NCBI RefSeq assembly: GCF_900114265.1
Contig: NZ_FPKV01000002.1
Location: 1,116,001 to 1,180,000 of the forward strand
Source of the DNA: Flaviramulus basaltis
GTDB lineage: Bacteria; Bacteroidota; Bacteroidia; Flavobacteriales; Flavobacteriaceae
Direction of reading: 5' to 3'
Length of the DNA stretch: 64,000 nt
Within the stretch, counting starts at the first letter, position 1. Each line of letters starts with the position of its first letter. This document shows positions 54,405 to 63,202 of the stretch, piece after piece. The notes beneath the pieces were generated by a model. The model was given only the letters and a program-made list of their open reading frames with translations, made no database searches and was not told where the DNA came from. The translations under genes and the position numbers were made by a program.

Positions 54405-55228
54405 TGGCAAAAAAAGATATTAATGAGATGTCTTTTTTAGATCATCTTGAAGATCTACGATGGCACTTAATCAGAATTTGTATAGCAGTTGTTATAGTTG
54501 CTACTCTAGCCTTTATTTTTAGTCGTTTTATTTTTGACAGTATTATTTTTGCGCCATTGCACATGAGTTTTCCAACTTATCATTTTCTATGTGAAACGGC
54601 AAATTTTATAGGTCTTGACACCACCTTTTGTGCTGATGAAATGCCAATGATTATACAAAATCGTACTATGGCAGGGCAATTCTCAGCCGATATTTGGACC
54701 GCGATTCTTGCTGGTTTTGTTATTTCATTTCCTTATATTATTTATCAATTATGGAAGTTTATTAGTCCTGGATTGCATAGTAGCGAACGTAAACATTCTC
54801 GTGGTTTTATAATTATTTCATCACTCTTATTCTTTTTAGGCGTATTGTTTGGCTATTATATTGTAACACCTTTATCGCTTAATTTTTTAGCCAATTACAG
54901 CATTTCAGATTTAGTAGATAATCAAATAGATATAAGTTCTTATATAGCACTAGTACGTTCTTCTGCTTTGGCATCTGGATTAATTTTCGAGTTACCAATT
55001 ATCATTTACTTTTTAACTAAAATAGGATTGGTTACTCCAGAGATATTAAGAAAATATAGAAAGTATGCGTTGGTTATTGTATTAATTCTTTCAGCAATTA
55101 TTACACCTCCAGATATTGCGAGTCAAGTTATAGTAGCTATCCCTATTTTAATATTATACCAAGTAAGTATTTATATTTCAAAAATTGTGGTAAAAAATCA
55201 AAAACGAAAAGAAAAACAACATGTCTGA
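54404..55228 (+). CDS. tatC: twin-arginine translocase subunit TatC
   Basis: Six-helix membrane protein of 274 residues, the signal-peptide receptor of the Tat export pathway. The family start DINEMSFLDHLEDLRWHLIR holds the conserved F-x-H-L-x-E-L-R motif in a variant form (FLDHLEDLRWHL), and IYQLWKFISPGLHSSERKH is the cytoplasmic/periplasmic loop signature. Compared with E. coli TatC (258 residues), an insertion of about 25 residues follows helix 1 (HMSFPTYHFLCETANFIGL), common in Bacteroidota. It overlaps kdsD by one base and the next gene by eight. tatA is not in the window. Confidence 0.96.
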   Translation: MAKKDINEMSFLDHLEDLRWHLIRICIAVVIVATLAFIFSRFIFDSIIFAPLHMSFPTYHFLCETANFIGLDTTFCADEMPMIIQNRTMAGQFSADIWTAILAGFVISFPYIIYQLWKFISPGLHSSERKHSRGFIIISSLLFFLGVLFGYYIVTPLSLNFLANYSISDLVDNQIDISSYIALVRSSALASGLIFELPIIIYFLTKIGLVTPEILRKYRKYALVIVLILSAIITPPDIASQVIVAIPILILYQVSIYISKIVVKNQKRKEKQHV

Positions 55229-55568
55229 TATAGTTAAAGAATTTAATGACTATCGTGCTAAAATGAACGATAATATTTTAGCTGATAATAATAAAGTGAT
55301 TAAGCGTATTTTTAATTTAGATACTAACGCTTACGCAGAAGGCGCTTTAGATGTTAAAACCAAAGAACTTTTAGGTTTGGTAGCCTCTGCTGTTTTACGC
55401 TGCGACGATTGTGTAAAATACCATTTAGAAACAAGCCATAAAATAGGTTTAAAAAAAGAAGAAGTTGTTGAAGCTTTAAGTATTGCAACTTTGGTTGGTG
55501 GTACTATTGTTATTCCACATTTACGTCGTGCTTACGAATTTTGGGATGCTTTAGAAGCCAATAAATAA
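55221..55568 (+). CDS. carboxymuconolactone decarboxylase family protein (AhpD-like)
   Basis: Protein of 115 residues with the CMD/AhpD helical fold. The redox motif [16 protein letters not shown] carries the CxxC and the downstream histidine of AhpD-type alkylhydroperoxidases. The C-terminal half ([20 protein letters not shown]) is the second helical hairpin. It is most likely a small thiol-dependent peroxidase or reductase; actual decarboxylation is unlikely without the full family active site. Its start overlaps tatC by eight bases and lptB follows after 23 bases. Confidence 0.93.
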   Translation: MSDIVKEFNDYRAKMNDNILADNNKVIKRIFNLDTNAYAEGALDVKTKELLGLVASAVLRCDDCVKYHLETSHKIGLKKEEVVEALSIATLVGGTIVIPHLRRAYEFWDALEANK

Positions 55569-55591
55569 ATAAAATTTACGTTATTGCAATT

Positions 55592-56332
55592 ATGATTTTA
55601 AGAGCTGAAAATTTAATGAAGTCCTACAGTGGACGAAAAGTGGTAAAAGATGTTTCTCTTGAAGTAAACCAAGGAGAAATTGTTGGTCTTTTAGGACCAA
55701 ATGGTGCTGGAAAAACAACCTCTTTTTATATGATTGTTGGCTTAATAAAACCAAATGGTGGTCATATTTATTTAGATAATACCGAAATAACTAAATACCC
55801 AATGTACAAACGTGCACAAACAGGTATTGGATATTTAGCTCAAGAAGCTTCCGTATTTAGAAAATTAAGTATAGAAGACAATATTTTAAGCGTACTACAA
55901 CTCACTAAACTGAGCAAAAAAGAGCAAAACTATAAAATGGAATCGCTTATTGAAGAGTTTGGTTTAGGTCATATTCGTAAAAGTCGTGGCGATTTGTTAT
56001 CTGGTGGTGAACGTCGTCGTACAGAAATTGCTCGAGCTTTAGCAACCGACCCTAATTTTATTCTTTTAGATGAACCTTTTGCTGGTGTAGACCCTGTTGC
56101 TGTTGAAGACATACAACGCATTGTAGCACAACTTACCAAAAAGAATATTGGTATTTTAATTACCGACCATAACGTACAAGAAACACTTGCTATTACCGAT
56201 AGAACATATTTAATGTTTGAAGGTAGCATCTTAAAAGCTGGTGAACCTGAAGAACTTGCTAATGACGAAATGGTACGAAAAGTGTATTTAGGACAAAACT
56301 TTGAGTTACGTAAGAAGAAGATTCGTGATTAG
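55592..56332 (+). CDS. lptB: LPS export ABC transporter ATP-binding protein LptB
   Basis: ATPase of 246 residues that powers the LptFG/LptB2 extractor moving lipopolysaccharide out of the inner membrane. Walker A is [20 protein letters not shown], the signature is [20 protein letters not shown], Walker B is [20 protein letters not shown], and the H-loop is [35 protein letters not shown] matches the Q-loop of LptB. It is the fourth gene of the operon starting with kdsD, which links Kdo supply to LPS export. Confidence 0.96.
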   Translation: MILRAENLMKSYSGRKVVKDVSLEVNQGEIVGLLGPNGAGKTTSFYMIVGLIKPNGGHIYLDNTEITKYPMYKRAQTGIGYLAQEASVFRKLSIEDNILSVLQLTKLSKKEQNYKMESLIEEFGLGHIRKSRGDLLSGGERRRTEIARALATDPNFILLDEPFAGVDPVAVEDIQRIVAQLTKKNIGILITDHNVQETLAITDRTYLMFEGSILKAGEPEELANDEMVRKVYLGQNFELRKKKIRD

Positions 56333-56354
56333 TTTCATTTAACGCTTTTACATC

Positions 56355-56801
56355 ATGAAATTAAATGAAGTATATTTTTATATGATTTTAATTTTATTTC
56401 AAATTTTCAGTTTAATAGTTTTAACCTGCTCCGAAGATTTAAAATCGAAAAAACACGTTTTAATTTACCTGAAGATTTCAATTTTCATGATTTCAATAGG
56501 TTTTTTAATGGAACTATTTCACTGGAATTATTTATGTCCTTTTGAGTGTATATTTTTCACATCAATACCTTTTGTATTAATAATCATAACGAAAGGAATA
56601 ACTTCAATTTTCAAATATTTCTTTAAAAAAGACCCATTTCAAGTTTATAAAAATGAGCTATCAGATGGGATTTGGGTAAAAAATAAAGGAAATTTTGAAC
56701 AGCATAACTTTTATTACAGTTTCTATTCAATTGCAATTTTTCTTTTTCCAATTATAATTTTAACGTTTTTATACATTTCATTTTTTAAAAATGCTTGTTA
56801 A
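56355..56801 (+). CDS. membrane protein of unknown function
   Basis: Protein of 148 residues with four predicted helices (YFYMILILFQIFSLIVLTCS; HVLIYLKISIFMISIGFLME; FECIFFTSIPFVLIIITKGI; SFYSIAIFLFPIIILTFLYI) and a soluble loop FKKDPFQVYKNELSDGIWVK. I do not recognise a family. It starts 22 bases after lptB on the same strand and may be read through from that operon; its composition (very Phe/Ile rich) is less typical than its neighbours. It converges with the TerC-type gene. Confidence 0.72.
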   Translation: MKLNEVYFYMILILFQIFSLIVLTCSEDLKSKKHVLIYLKISIFMISIGFLMELFHWNYLCPFECIFFTSIPFVLIIITKGITSIFKYFFKKDPFQVYKNELSDGIWVKNKGNFEQHNFYYSFYSIAIFLFPIIILTFLYISFFKNAC

Positions 56802-56815
56802 AATTATTTTTTAAA

Positions 56816-57616
56816 CTATTTTTCCTGTTCTTTCAACAACTTTTTCTGGTATCGCCCTTGCACAACATCAACAATAACTAAAACAGCAAGCACAAAATAG
56901 AACGTTGTTTTACTCATTGGTACAATCTCGTTTCCAAATAGTTTTAAATGCGCTAAGTGACCGCCTTCGGTTACCAACATAATACCAACTATAAACAAAA
57001 TAAATAACCCAAGTACTTCGTACATTCTGTTTTTTGCTAAGAAAGTAGAAATTTTATCAGCTAGTACTAACATTAACAATCCACTAATTACAATGGCTAT
57101 TGCCATAATAACAAATGCTGTAACAGAACTTTCTATATCACTAGTTAATCCAATGGCAGCTAAAATAGAATCAAAAGAAAATACCAAATTCATTAATACA
57201 ATACTTATAATAACTGCGTTAGACGATTTGTTTCTTTTCCCATCTTCCGCTTCAACATCATGAGTTAAATCTTTAATAGAAATCATATGCCAAATTTCTT
57301 TAATTGCCGTGTAAATAATAAATCCACCACCTGCTAAAACAATTAAACTGTGTCCATTAAAAGCGAAATGCACAATTTCGTTTATTCCACCTGTTAAAAA
57401 AGAAAAAGGTTCTTGAAAAAAATCAATTATAGAAACCAAAACAAAAAGTAAAGCAATTCTTAATCCTATAGCTATTAAAATCCCTACTTTTCTAACTCTT
57501 TTTTGATCTGAAACAGGAGCTTTTTTACTTTCTAATGAAATATATAACAGGTTATCAAACCCTAAAACAGCTTGTAATAAAATAAGCATTAAAAGCGTAA
57601 AAACATTTTCTAGCAT
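56816..57616 (-). CDS. TerC family integral membrane protein
   Basis: Protein of 266 residues with about seven helices. The family's acidic residues in the membrane are seen in LLQAVLGFDNLLYISLESKK and LMNLVFSFDSILAAIGLTSD, the GFDN/SFDS repeat that forms the ion path in the TerC/Alx group. Members are linked to manganese export or tellurite resistance; the most likely role here is metal-ion homeostasis during protein secretion, but this is inference. It is 9 bases downstream of pssA. Confidence 0.92.
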   Translation of the reverse strand: MLENVFTLLMLILLQAVLGFDNLLYISLESKKAPVSDQKRVRKVGILIAIGLRIALLFVLVSIIDFFQEPFSFLTGGINEIVHFAFNGHSLIVLAGGGFIIYTAIKEIWHMISIKDLTHDVEAEDGKRNKSSNAVIISIVLMNLVFSFDSILAAIGLTSDIESSVTAFVIMAIAIVISGLLMLVLADKISTFLAKNRMYEVLGLFILFIVGIMLVTEGGHLAHLKLFGNEIVPMSKTTFYFVLAVLVIVDVVQGRYQKKLLKEQEK

Positions 57617-57625
57617 GAGTAAGAA

Positions 57626-58366
57626 TTATTTGGAGGTTAAATTATCTAAAACGGACATAATTATATAAAGTAATATAATTACAGGTATAGCTGCAAATTG
57701 TAAAACAATAAGAAATATTATACAAAGTATTATAAAAATATATCGGGTAGCATTGCTTTTAAAACTCCAATCTTTAAACTTCAAAGCAAAGAGCTTAATA
57801 TTTGAATTTAATAAATAGCAACTTAAAATTGTTAATGCTATTAAAAACCATTTATTAAGAATTATAGCGTTTATAGCATCACTATTTTGAAACTCTAAAA
57901 TTAATGGTAACGATACAATTAATAAAGTATTTGCTGGTGTTGGCAAACCTTTAAAATACGTTTGTTGATCTTCATCTATATTAAATTTCGCCAATCTATA
58001 AGCTGATGCTAATGTTATTGCTAAACCCAAGATAGGCAGCAAAGCAATGTTATCAAAACTTAAAATTGAATTGGAATTCATTTCTATATCACCCCAACTA
58101 GAGTGAGCTAAATTAAGAAGTTTATACATTACCATTCCAGGAACTAAACCACTTGTCACCATATCTGCAAGTGAATCTAACTGAACACCCAATGCACTTT
58201 GAACATTAAGTTTTCTAGCTGCAAACCCATCAAAAAAATCAAAAAATATGCCCAGAAACACAAAAAATGAAGCCGTAACAAAGTTGTTGTTTACCACAAA
58301 AATCACCGCAATACTTCCACAAAGTAAATTTAAAAGTGTTAACGCATTCGGTATAAATTTTTTCAT
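57626..58366 (-). CDS. pssA: CDP-diacylglycerol-serine O-phosphatidyltransferase
   Basis: Membrane CDP-alcohol phosphotransferase of 246 residues making phosphatidylserine, the precursor of phosphatidylethanolamine. The frame opens further upstream (58417), but the ATG at 58366 gives MKKFIPNALTLLNLLCGSIA, the conserved first helix. The catalytic motif D-x2-DG-x2-AR-x8-G-x3-D-x3-D is complete across FFDGFAARKLNVQSALGVQL and DSLADMVTSG. Serine is the probable alcohol because GLVPGMVMYKLL follows as in PssA. It is transcribed with the terC-type gene. Confidence 0.93.
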   Translation of the reverse strand: MKKFIPNALTLLNLLCGSIAVIFVVNNNFVTASFFVFLGIFFDFFDGFAARKLNVQSALGVQLDSLADMVTSGLVPGMVMYKLLNLAHSSWGDIEMNSNSILSFDNIALLPILGLAITLASAYRLAKFNIDEDQQTYFKGLPTPANTLLIVSLPLILEFQNSDAINAIILNKWFLIALTILSCYLLNSNIKLFALKFKDWSFKSNATRYIFIILCIIFLIVLQFAAIPVIILLYIIMSVLDNLTSK

Positions 58367-58454
58367 AGTTATTATTTTGATGTTGTAAAAATAGCAAACA
58401 ATTTTAGTCTGAAGCAATATCTCTTATAATTTCAAGTTTATAGGTTTAAATATT

Positions 58455-59552
58455 ATGTGCATCTTTGTAAAAAAATTGCGATTGAGACCTTACATAACTG
58501 CATGCTTCTTTGTTTTATCGGTATCTTTATTTAGTCAAACTGTTAGAAAATATTCTAATGAGTTTATGAATATAGGTGTTGACGCAGCTGCATTGGGTAT
58601 GAGTAGCGCAGTAACATCGCATACAGCTGATGTAAATTCTGGTTATTGGAATCCTGCTGGTCTTTTAAAACTTGAAGACAACCAAATGGCCTTAATGCAC
58701 TCTAGCTATTTTGCTAATATTGCTAATTATGATTACGCTGCTTTTGCTATGCCTTTAGATGATAGAAGTGCTGTTGGGATATCATTAATTCGCTTTGCTG
58801 TTGATGACATTTTAAACACTACGCAACTTATTGACGAACAAGGAAACATCAATTACGATAGAATTAGTTTATTTTCAACCGCCGATTATGGATTGACATT
58901 TTCCTATGCGAGAGCTTTACCCGTACAAGGACTCAATTACGGTGTAAATGCTAAAGTTATACGTAGAATTATTGGAGATTTTGCATCCTCTTGGGGTTTC
59001 GGTTTAGATTTAGGAATTCAGTTTGAAACCGAAAATAATTGGAAATTTGGTGTTATGGCACGAGATATTACAACCACATTTAATGCCTGGGCAATTGATG
59101 AAGAAGAGTTTGCAACAATAAGTGATGCTGTTGAAGGGCAAAACCAAGAATTACCAGAAAGCACCGAAATCACTATACCAAAACTTCAAATAGGTATTTC
59201 AAAATTAGTAGATTTTAATGTTGATTATACGCTACTAACAGCTGTTAATTTAAACGTTCGTTTTGAAGAAAATAACGATATTATATCAACATCTTTTGCA
59301 AGTATTAACCCCGCTTTAGGTTTTGAATTTGGATATATAGACATGGTGTATTTACGTGCCGGTATGGGTAATTTTCAAAATGAATTACAAATTGATAATA
59401 GTGAGCAATTAAGTTTCCAACCCAGTTTTGGAGTTGGTTTCAAGTACAACGGTATCCAAATTGATTATGCCTTTACCGATATTGGAGACCAAAGTGTTGC
59501 GTTATATTCCAATGTGTTTTCATTAAAACTTGATTTTAGTATTTTTAGGTAA
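58455..59552 (+). CDS. PorV/PorQ family outer-membrane protein, PorV2-like
   Basis: Beta-barrel of 365 residues in the FadL-like PorV/PorQ family of type IX secretion. Residues 1-28 include a signal peptide (YITACFFVLSVSLFSQ). The diagnostic N-terminus is NEFMNIGVDAAALGMSSAVT, then SHTADVNSGYWNPAGLLKLE, matching the 'DARAxGMGGA...NPAG' pattern. The C-terminus SNVFSLKLDFSIFR is a barrel end strand. PorV2 is annotated in flavobacteria as a putative T9SS component; its exact role is not established. A CATCTTTG sequence overlapping the first codons suggests the real start could be slightly downstream. Confidence 0.85.
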   Translation: MCIFVKKLRLRPYITACFFVLSVSLFSQTVRKYSNEFMNIGVDAAALGMSSAVTSHTADVNSGYWNPAGLLKLEDNQMALMHSSYFANIANYDYAAFAMPLDDRSAVGISLIRFAVDDILNTTQLIDEQGNINYDRISLFSTADYGLTFSYARALPVQGLNYGVNAKVIRRIIGDFASSWGFGLDLGIQFETENNWKFGVMARDITTTFNAWAIDEEEFATISDAVEGQNQELPESTEITIPKLQIGISKLVDFNVDYTLLTAVNLNVRFEENNDIISTSFASINPALGFEFGYIDMVYLRAGMGNFQNELQIDNSEQLSFQPSFGVGFKYNGIQIDYAFTDIGDQSVALYSNVFSLKLDFSIFR

Positions 59553-59562
59553 TATTTTATAT

Positions 59563-60747
59563 ATGAAAAAAACGCTACTTTTTTTATTTCTTATTTTATC
59601 TGTTGAAGTTGTAATTGCTCAAAACAATATTTTATCTAACCAGGCAGAAATTAGCGTATTAACTATTGGCCCTGGAGAGTCTTTAAACGATTCTTTTGGG
59701 CACAGTGCTTTTAGAATTAAAGATCCTTCTCTTGGTATTGACATAACTTACGGTTATGGTGAATACGATTTTGATGCACCAAATTTCTATTTAAAATTTG
59801 CCCAAGGGAAACTTAATTATTTAATAAGTAAAACTGATTTCTATAAATTCTATCAGGCATATGTTTATTATAATAGAACGATAAAAGAGCAGGTTTTAAA
59901 TCTTTCTCAAACTGAAAAACAAAAACTATACGATTATTTAATAAACAATTACAAACCAGAAAATAGAAGATATTTATATGACTTCTTTTTTGACAATTGC
60001 GCTACTAAAATTAAAGATGTCGCCAACTTAGCTGTAAATAATTCAATCATTTTTAATAATCCTAATAACTATAAAGAAGCCTCCTTTAGAACATTAATTC
60101 AAAATAATTTAAATAAAAATTCTTGGGGAAGTTTGGGTATTGATGTAGCCTTAGGCTCGGTAATTGACAGAAAAGCATCAGCCGAAGACCATATGTTTTT
60201 ACCTAAAAATATTTATAAATTCTTTGAAACGGCTACTATTAAAGAAAGCAGAAAACCTTTGGTTATAAAAAGTCATGTTTTGTACCAACAAAAGGTGATC
60301 TCTAATTCTAACTCGTTTTTAACAAGTCCATTATTTATTTTTGGAATTATTGGGTCGTTTGTTCTTTTTATAACCTTTAAAGACTTTAAACGCAACAAAC
60401 AAAGCAAATGGTTAGATATTGCTTTATTCACCATTACAGGACTTATAGGCATTCTTATTTTATTCCTTTGGTTTGCAACAGACCATAAAGGCACACATCA
60501 AAATTATAATTTATTATGGGCATGTGCTTTGAATGTTTTAGTAATTGGTCAGTTATTCAAGAAAAAAGCAAGTGTTTGGTTTATTAAATACTTAAAGTTT
60601 TTAATTATTTTACTTTGCTTATTAACAATGCATTGGATAATTGGTGTTCAAGTATTTGCAATTGGACTAATTCCTTTTTTAATTGCTTTATTTATAAGGT
60701 ATATTTATTTAATTTCTTATTACAAGAAAACAACTACTGACCTCTAA
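59563..60747 (+). CDS. DUF4105 (Lnb-type periplasmic) domain membrane protein
   Basis: Protein of 394 residues. The first ATG (59530) lies inside the previous gene; the ATG at 59563 gives MKKTLLFLFLILSVEVVIAQ, a good signal peptide. A DUF4105 domain occupies about 25-175: LTIGPGESLNDSFGHSAFRI, YGYGEYDFDAPNFYLKFAQG, YLYDFFFDNCATKIKDVANL. The FGHS histidine and DNC cysteine are candidate catalytic residues of an NlpC/P60-like fold. At least five helices follow (about 275-385), so the domain is tethered in the inner membrane. Substrate unknown. Its end overlaps the convergent sugar transferase gene by 14 bases. Confidence 0.85.
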   Translation: MKKTLLFLFLILSVEVVIAQNNILSNQAEISVLTIGPGESLNDSFGHSAFRIKDPSLGIDITYGYGEYDFDAPNFYLKFAQGKLNYLISKTDFYKFYQAYVYYNRTIKEQVLNLSQTEKQKLYDYLINNYKPENRRYLYDFFFDNCATKIKDVANLAVNNSIIFNNPNNYKEASFRTLIQNNLNKNSWGSLGIDVALGSVIDRKASAEDHMFLPKNIYKFFETATIKESRKPLVIKSHVLYQQKVISNSNSFLTSPLFIFGIIGSFVLFITFKDFKRNKQSKWLDIALFTITGLIGILILFLWFATDHKGTHQNYNLLWACALNVLVIGQLFKKKASVWFIKYLKFLIILLCLLTMHWIIGVQVFAIGLIPFLIALFIRYIYLISYYKKTTTDL

Positions 60748-62125
60748 AGAAAATTACAGTACTGAGTGTTTTTACCAAAATATTAGTATCTAAAAAAAAG
60801 CTTCGATGCTTAATATAGTATAAATCATATTGTAGTTTAAGCAAACTATCATCAACAGATGAACCATATCTGGTTTTAACCTGTGCCCAACCTGTTAAAC
60901 CTGGTTTGATAATATGCCTCGTTTCATAAAAAGGAAGCATTTTCGATAATTCGTTAACAAAAAATGGACGTTCTGGCCTAGGACCAATTAAACTCATTTC
61001 TCCTTTTAAAATATTTATGAATTGTGGTATTTCATCTAATCTAGAGTATCTTAAAAACTTACCAAAAGGTGTTATTCTAACATCACCTTTTTCAGCCCAA
61101 ACTGCACCTGATTTTTCGGCATTTTTAATCATAGTTCGGTATTTAATTATACTAAATACTTTTCCATTTTTACCTACTCTATCTTGTATATAAAGAAGAT
61201 TACCACGGTTACCGATAACATTTCCTAATAAAACAAAAGGCAATAATAAAGCGCCTATCAAAACTCCTAAAACAGAAATAATTATATCAAAAATACGAAG
61301 AAAAAAAAGATATAATTTATTTTGATTACTACGACTAAAAGGAAAGTATTTATAAAAATCTTTACCAACAAACTGAACTGGAATACGCTGTGTCATATCC
61401 TCATAAACTTGAGTATATTCCTTTATTGGAAAACCAGCTTCAAGTAATCTTATAAGCGTGTAATAAATCTCTGAAGTAATAGATTCTGAATTATAACTTG
61501 CTATAACAATTTCAGATATATTTTCCTTCTCAATAACCTCATCTATTTGGCTAGGTGTATATTCTGTAATTCCATTAAACTTAACAGTTTCAAATTTATT
61601 AATTTCACAATTAACAAATCCAATAATTTTATAATTAGGATCCGAATTCCTAAAAGCTTCAACTATGGTTTCAATATTTGAAGTTTCACCAATAATTAAA
61701 ACCTTTTTGTAAAACCTAGGTGATACTATAAAAGTCATATAAACAATTCGCCAAAGAAATAATGCTATAATCATGGCAAAATAAAAGAAAAGAATTTGCA
61801 AACGATTATCTGGCAATACTGGTGTGTAAAAAGGAGTTAATAAGTAAAATAACACCGTTATAGATACTGTAAAAACTATACTTGATGTTATTTTCTCAAT
61901 TTTACTCGATTTTTGTAAATCATAAAGTTCAAAGACGGTTCCAAAAATTGAAACATATAAAATTAACATAAAAACCCATCTCCAATTCTCCTTAGTTATT
62001 GTGAAATAATCAAAATCAGAAATATTACTAACAAAGTATAATGCAATAAGGATTGATAATATATCAAAAATGCGTAATAAAATTTTACGTTCGGATATAT
62101 TAAAATGAATAGATCTATCTGACAT
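60734..62125 (-). CDS. polyprenyl-phosphate sugar-1-phosphate transferase (exopolysaccharide/O-antigen initiation)
   Basis: Membrane enzyme of 463 residues. The N-terminus has four helices and a Rossmann-like region (VLIIGETSNIETIVEAFRNS); another helix lies near residue 280, and the catalytic bacterial sugar-transferase domain follows: FSIIKYRTMIKNAEKSGAVW, GKFLRYSRLDEIPQFINILK, GEMSLIGPRPERPFFVNELS. It transfers a sugar phosphate to undecaprenyl phosphate to start repeat-unit synthesis (WbaP/WcaJ type). The sugar is unknown. It is the last gene of a minus-strand polysaccharide run with a glycosyltransferase and a polymerase/ligase. Confidence 0.95.
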   Translation of the reverse strand: MSDRSIHFNISERKILLRIFDILSILIALYFVSNISDFDYFTITKENWRWVFMLILYVSIFGTVFELYDLQKSSKIEKITSSIVFTVSITVLFYLLTPFYTPVLPDNRLQILFFYFAMIIALFLWRIVYMTFIVSPRFYKKVLIIGETSNIETIVEAFRNSDPNYKIIGFVNCEINKFETVKFNGITEYTPSQIDEVIEKENISEIVIASYNSESITSEIYYTLIRLLEAGFPIKEYTQVYEDMTQRIPVQFVGKDFYKYFPFSRSNQNKLYLFFLRIFDIIISVLGVLIGALLLPFVLLGNVIGNRGNLLYIQDRVGKNGKVFSIIKYRTMIKNAEKSGAVWAEKGDVRITPFGKFLRYSRLDEIPQFINILKGEMSLIGPRPERPFFVNELSKMLPFYETRHIIKPGLTGWAQVKTRYGSSVDDSLLKLQYDLYYIKHRSFFLDTNILVKTLSTVIFFRGQ

Positions 62126-62185
62126 TATTTAGAACTGAATTTGAGAGTGTATAAAGATAACTAGTAAATTTAATTTAGCTAGAAA

Positions 62186-63199
62186 TTATTGAAAGAGTTT
62201 AATCCATTGGATTTTAACAATTTCCCAATCAAACTTTTCGACATCTTTTCTTGCTTGTAAAGCGATTTTATTTGTGTTTTCCGGTGAGCTAATAATCTCT
62301 TTAACGACGTCAACAAAACCTCTTGAAGAATTTGGCTCAACTAAAACCCCATTATCACCATTTTTAATTAAATAAGGTAAGCCACCCACATTTGTTGAAA
62401 TAATGGGTAAACCTAATGCCATAGCCTCAATAACACTTACTGGCATATTATCAAAATTAGTTGTGTTTATAAAAATATTATATTTATTAGATAGGTCTAT
62501 CCATTCTTTTTTTGATAATTTTTCTGTAAAAGTAACATCTAAATTAAGCTGTTTGGCATAAGCTTTTACTTCAATTAAACTGCCATCACCATCCGGACCA
62601 ACCATACAAAGTTCTGCTTCAATATTTTCATCTTGTAATATTTTTAAAACTTTAACGGCTAATATTGGGTTGTATATTTTTGAAAAAGAACGCACCCATA
62701 ATAATTTGACTTTATCAAAAGTTCTTTCTTTGTAAGTATAATTTTTGAGTTTAATTATGTTAGGAATGCTAATAAGGTTATTATAGCCTAAATATTCAAA
62801 TTCAGTTTTTATATATAATGAAGGTGCTATGTTTTTATATGCATATTTAAATATAGCATTTGATAATTTTGGAGAATTCTTCAACCGTTCAGGTAAATTT
62901 CCCCCATGAAGTATTGGAATATATTTTAGTCTTAAAATTCTACATAATTGGCTAACAAAATAAGCGTAATAAAAATTTAGTGTACTATAGGTGTCAATCA
63001 AAACATAATCTGCATTTTTTCTATGTTTAAAGCACATTTGCATCATGTGTATTAATCTAAAAAGAATGTTTTTTTTATCTGATGCAGTGTATACTTCATG
63101 TCCAGTTTCAATAAGTAAAGGCGCTAATATATCTATTGATGATAAATTACCTTTTTTATCATTTTTTGATTTATTACCTATGTATACTATATGCTTCAA
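62186..63199 (-). CDS. glycosyltransferase, GT-B fold (GT4-like)
   Basis: Glycosyltransferase of 337 residues. The C-terminal donor domain shows VKLLWVRSFSKIYNPILAVK, AELCMVGPDGDGSLIEVKAY and the E-x7-E motif in VIEAMALGLPIISTNVGGLP followed by YLIKNGDNGVLVEPNSSRGF. The N-terminal acceptor domain is short, beginning MKHIVYIGNKSKNDKKGN. It probably adds one sugar to a lipid-linked repeat unit; donor and linkage are unknown. It is 3 bases after the polymerase/ligase gene and 60 bases before the sugar transferase. Confidence 0.93.
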   Translation of the reverse strand: MKHIVYIGNKSKNDKKGNLSSIDILAPLLIETGHEVYTASDKKNILFRLIHMMQMCFKHRKNADYVLIDTYSTLNFYYAYFVSQLCRILRLKYIPILHGGNLPERLKNSPKLSNAIFKYAYKNIAPSLYIKTEFEYLGYNNLISIPNIIKLKNYTYKERTFDKVKLLWVRSFSKIYNPILAVKVLKILQDENIEAELCMVGPDGDGSLIEVKAYAKQLNLDVTFTEKLSKKEWIDLSNKYNIFINTTNFDNMPVSVIEAMALGLPIISTNVGGLPYLIKNGDNGVLVEPNSSRGFVDVVKEIISSPENTNKIALQARKDVEKFDWEIVKIQWIKLFQ

Positions 63200-63202
63200 A
63201 TG

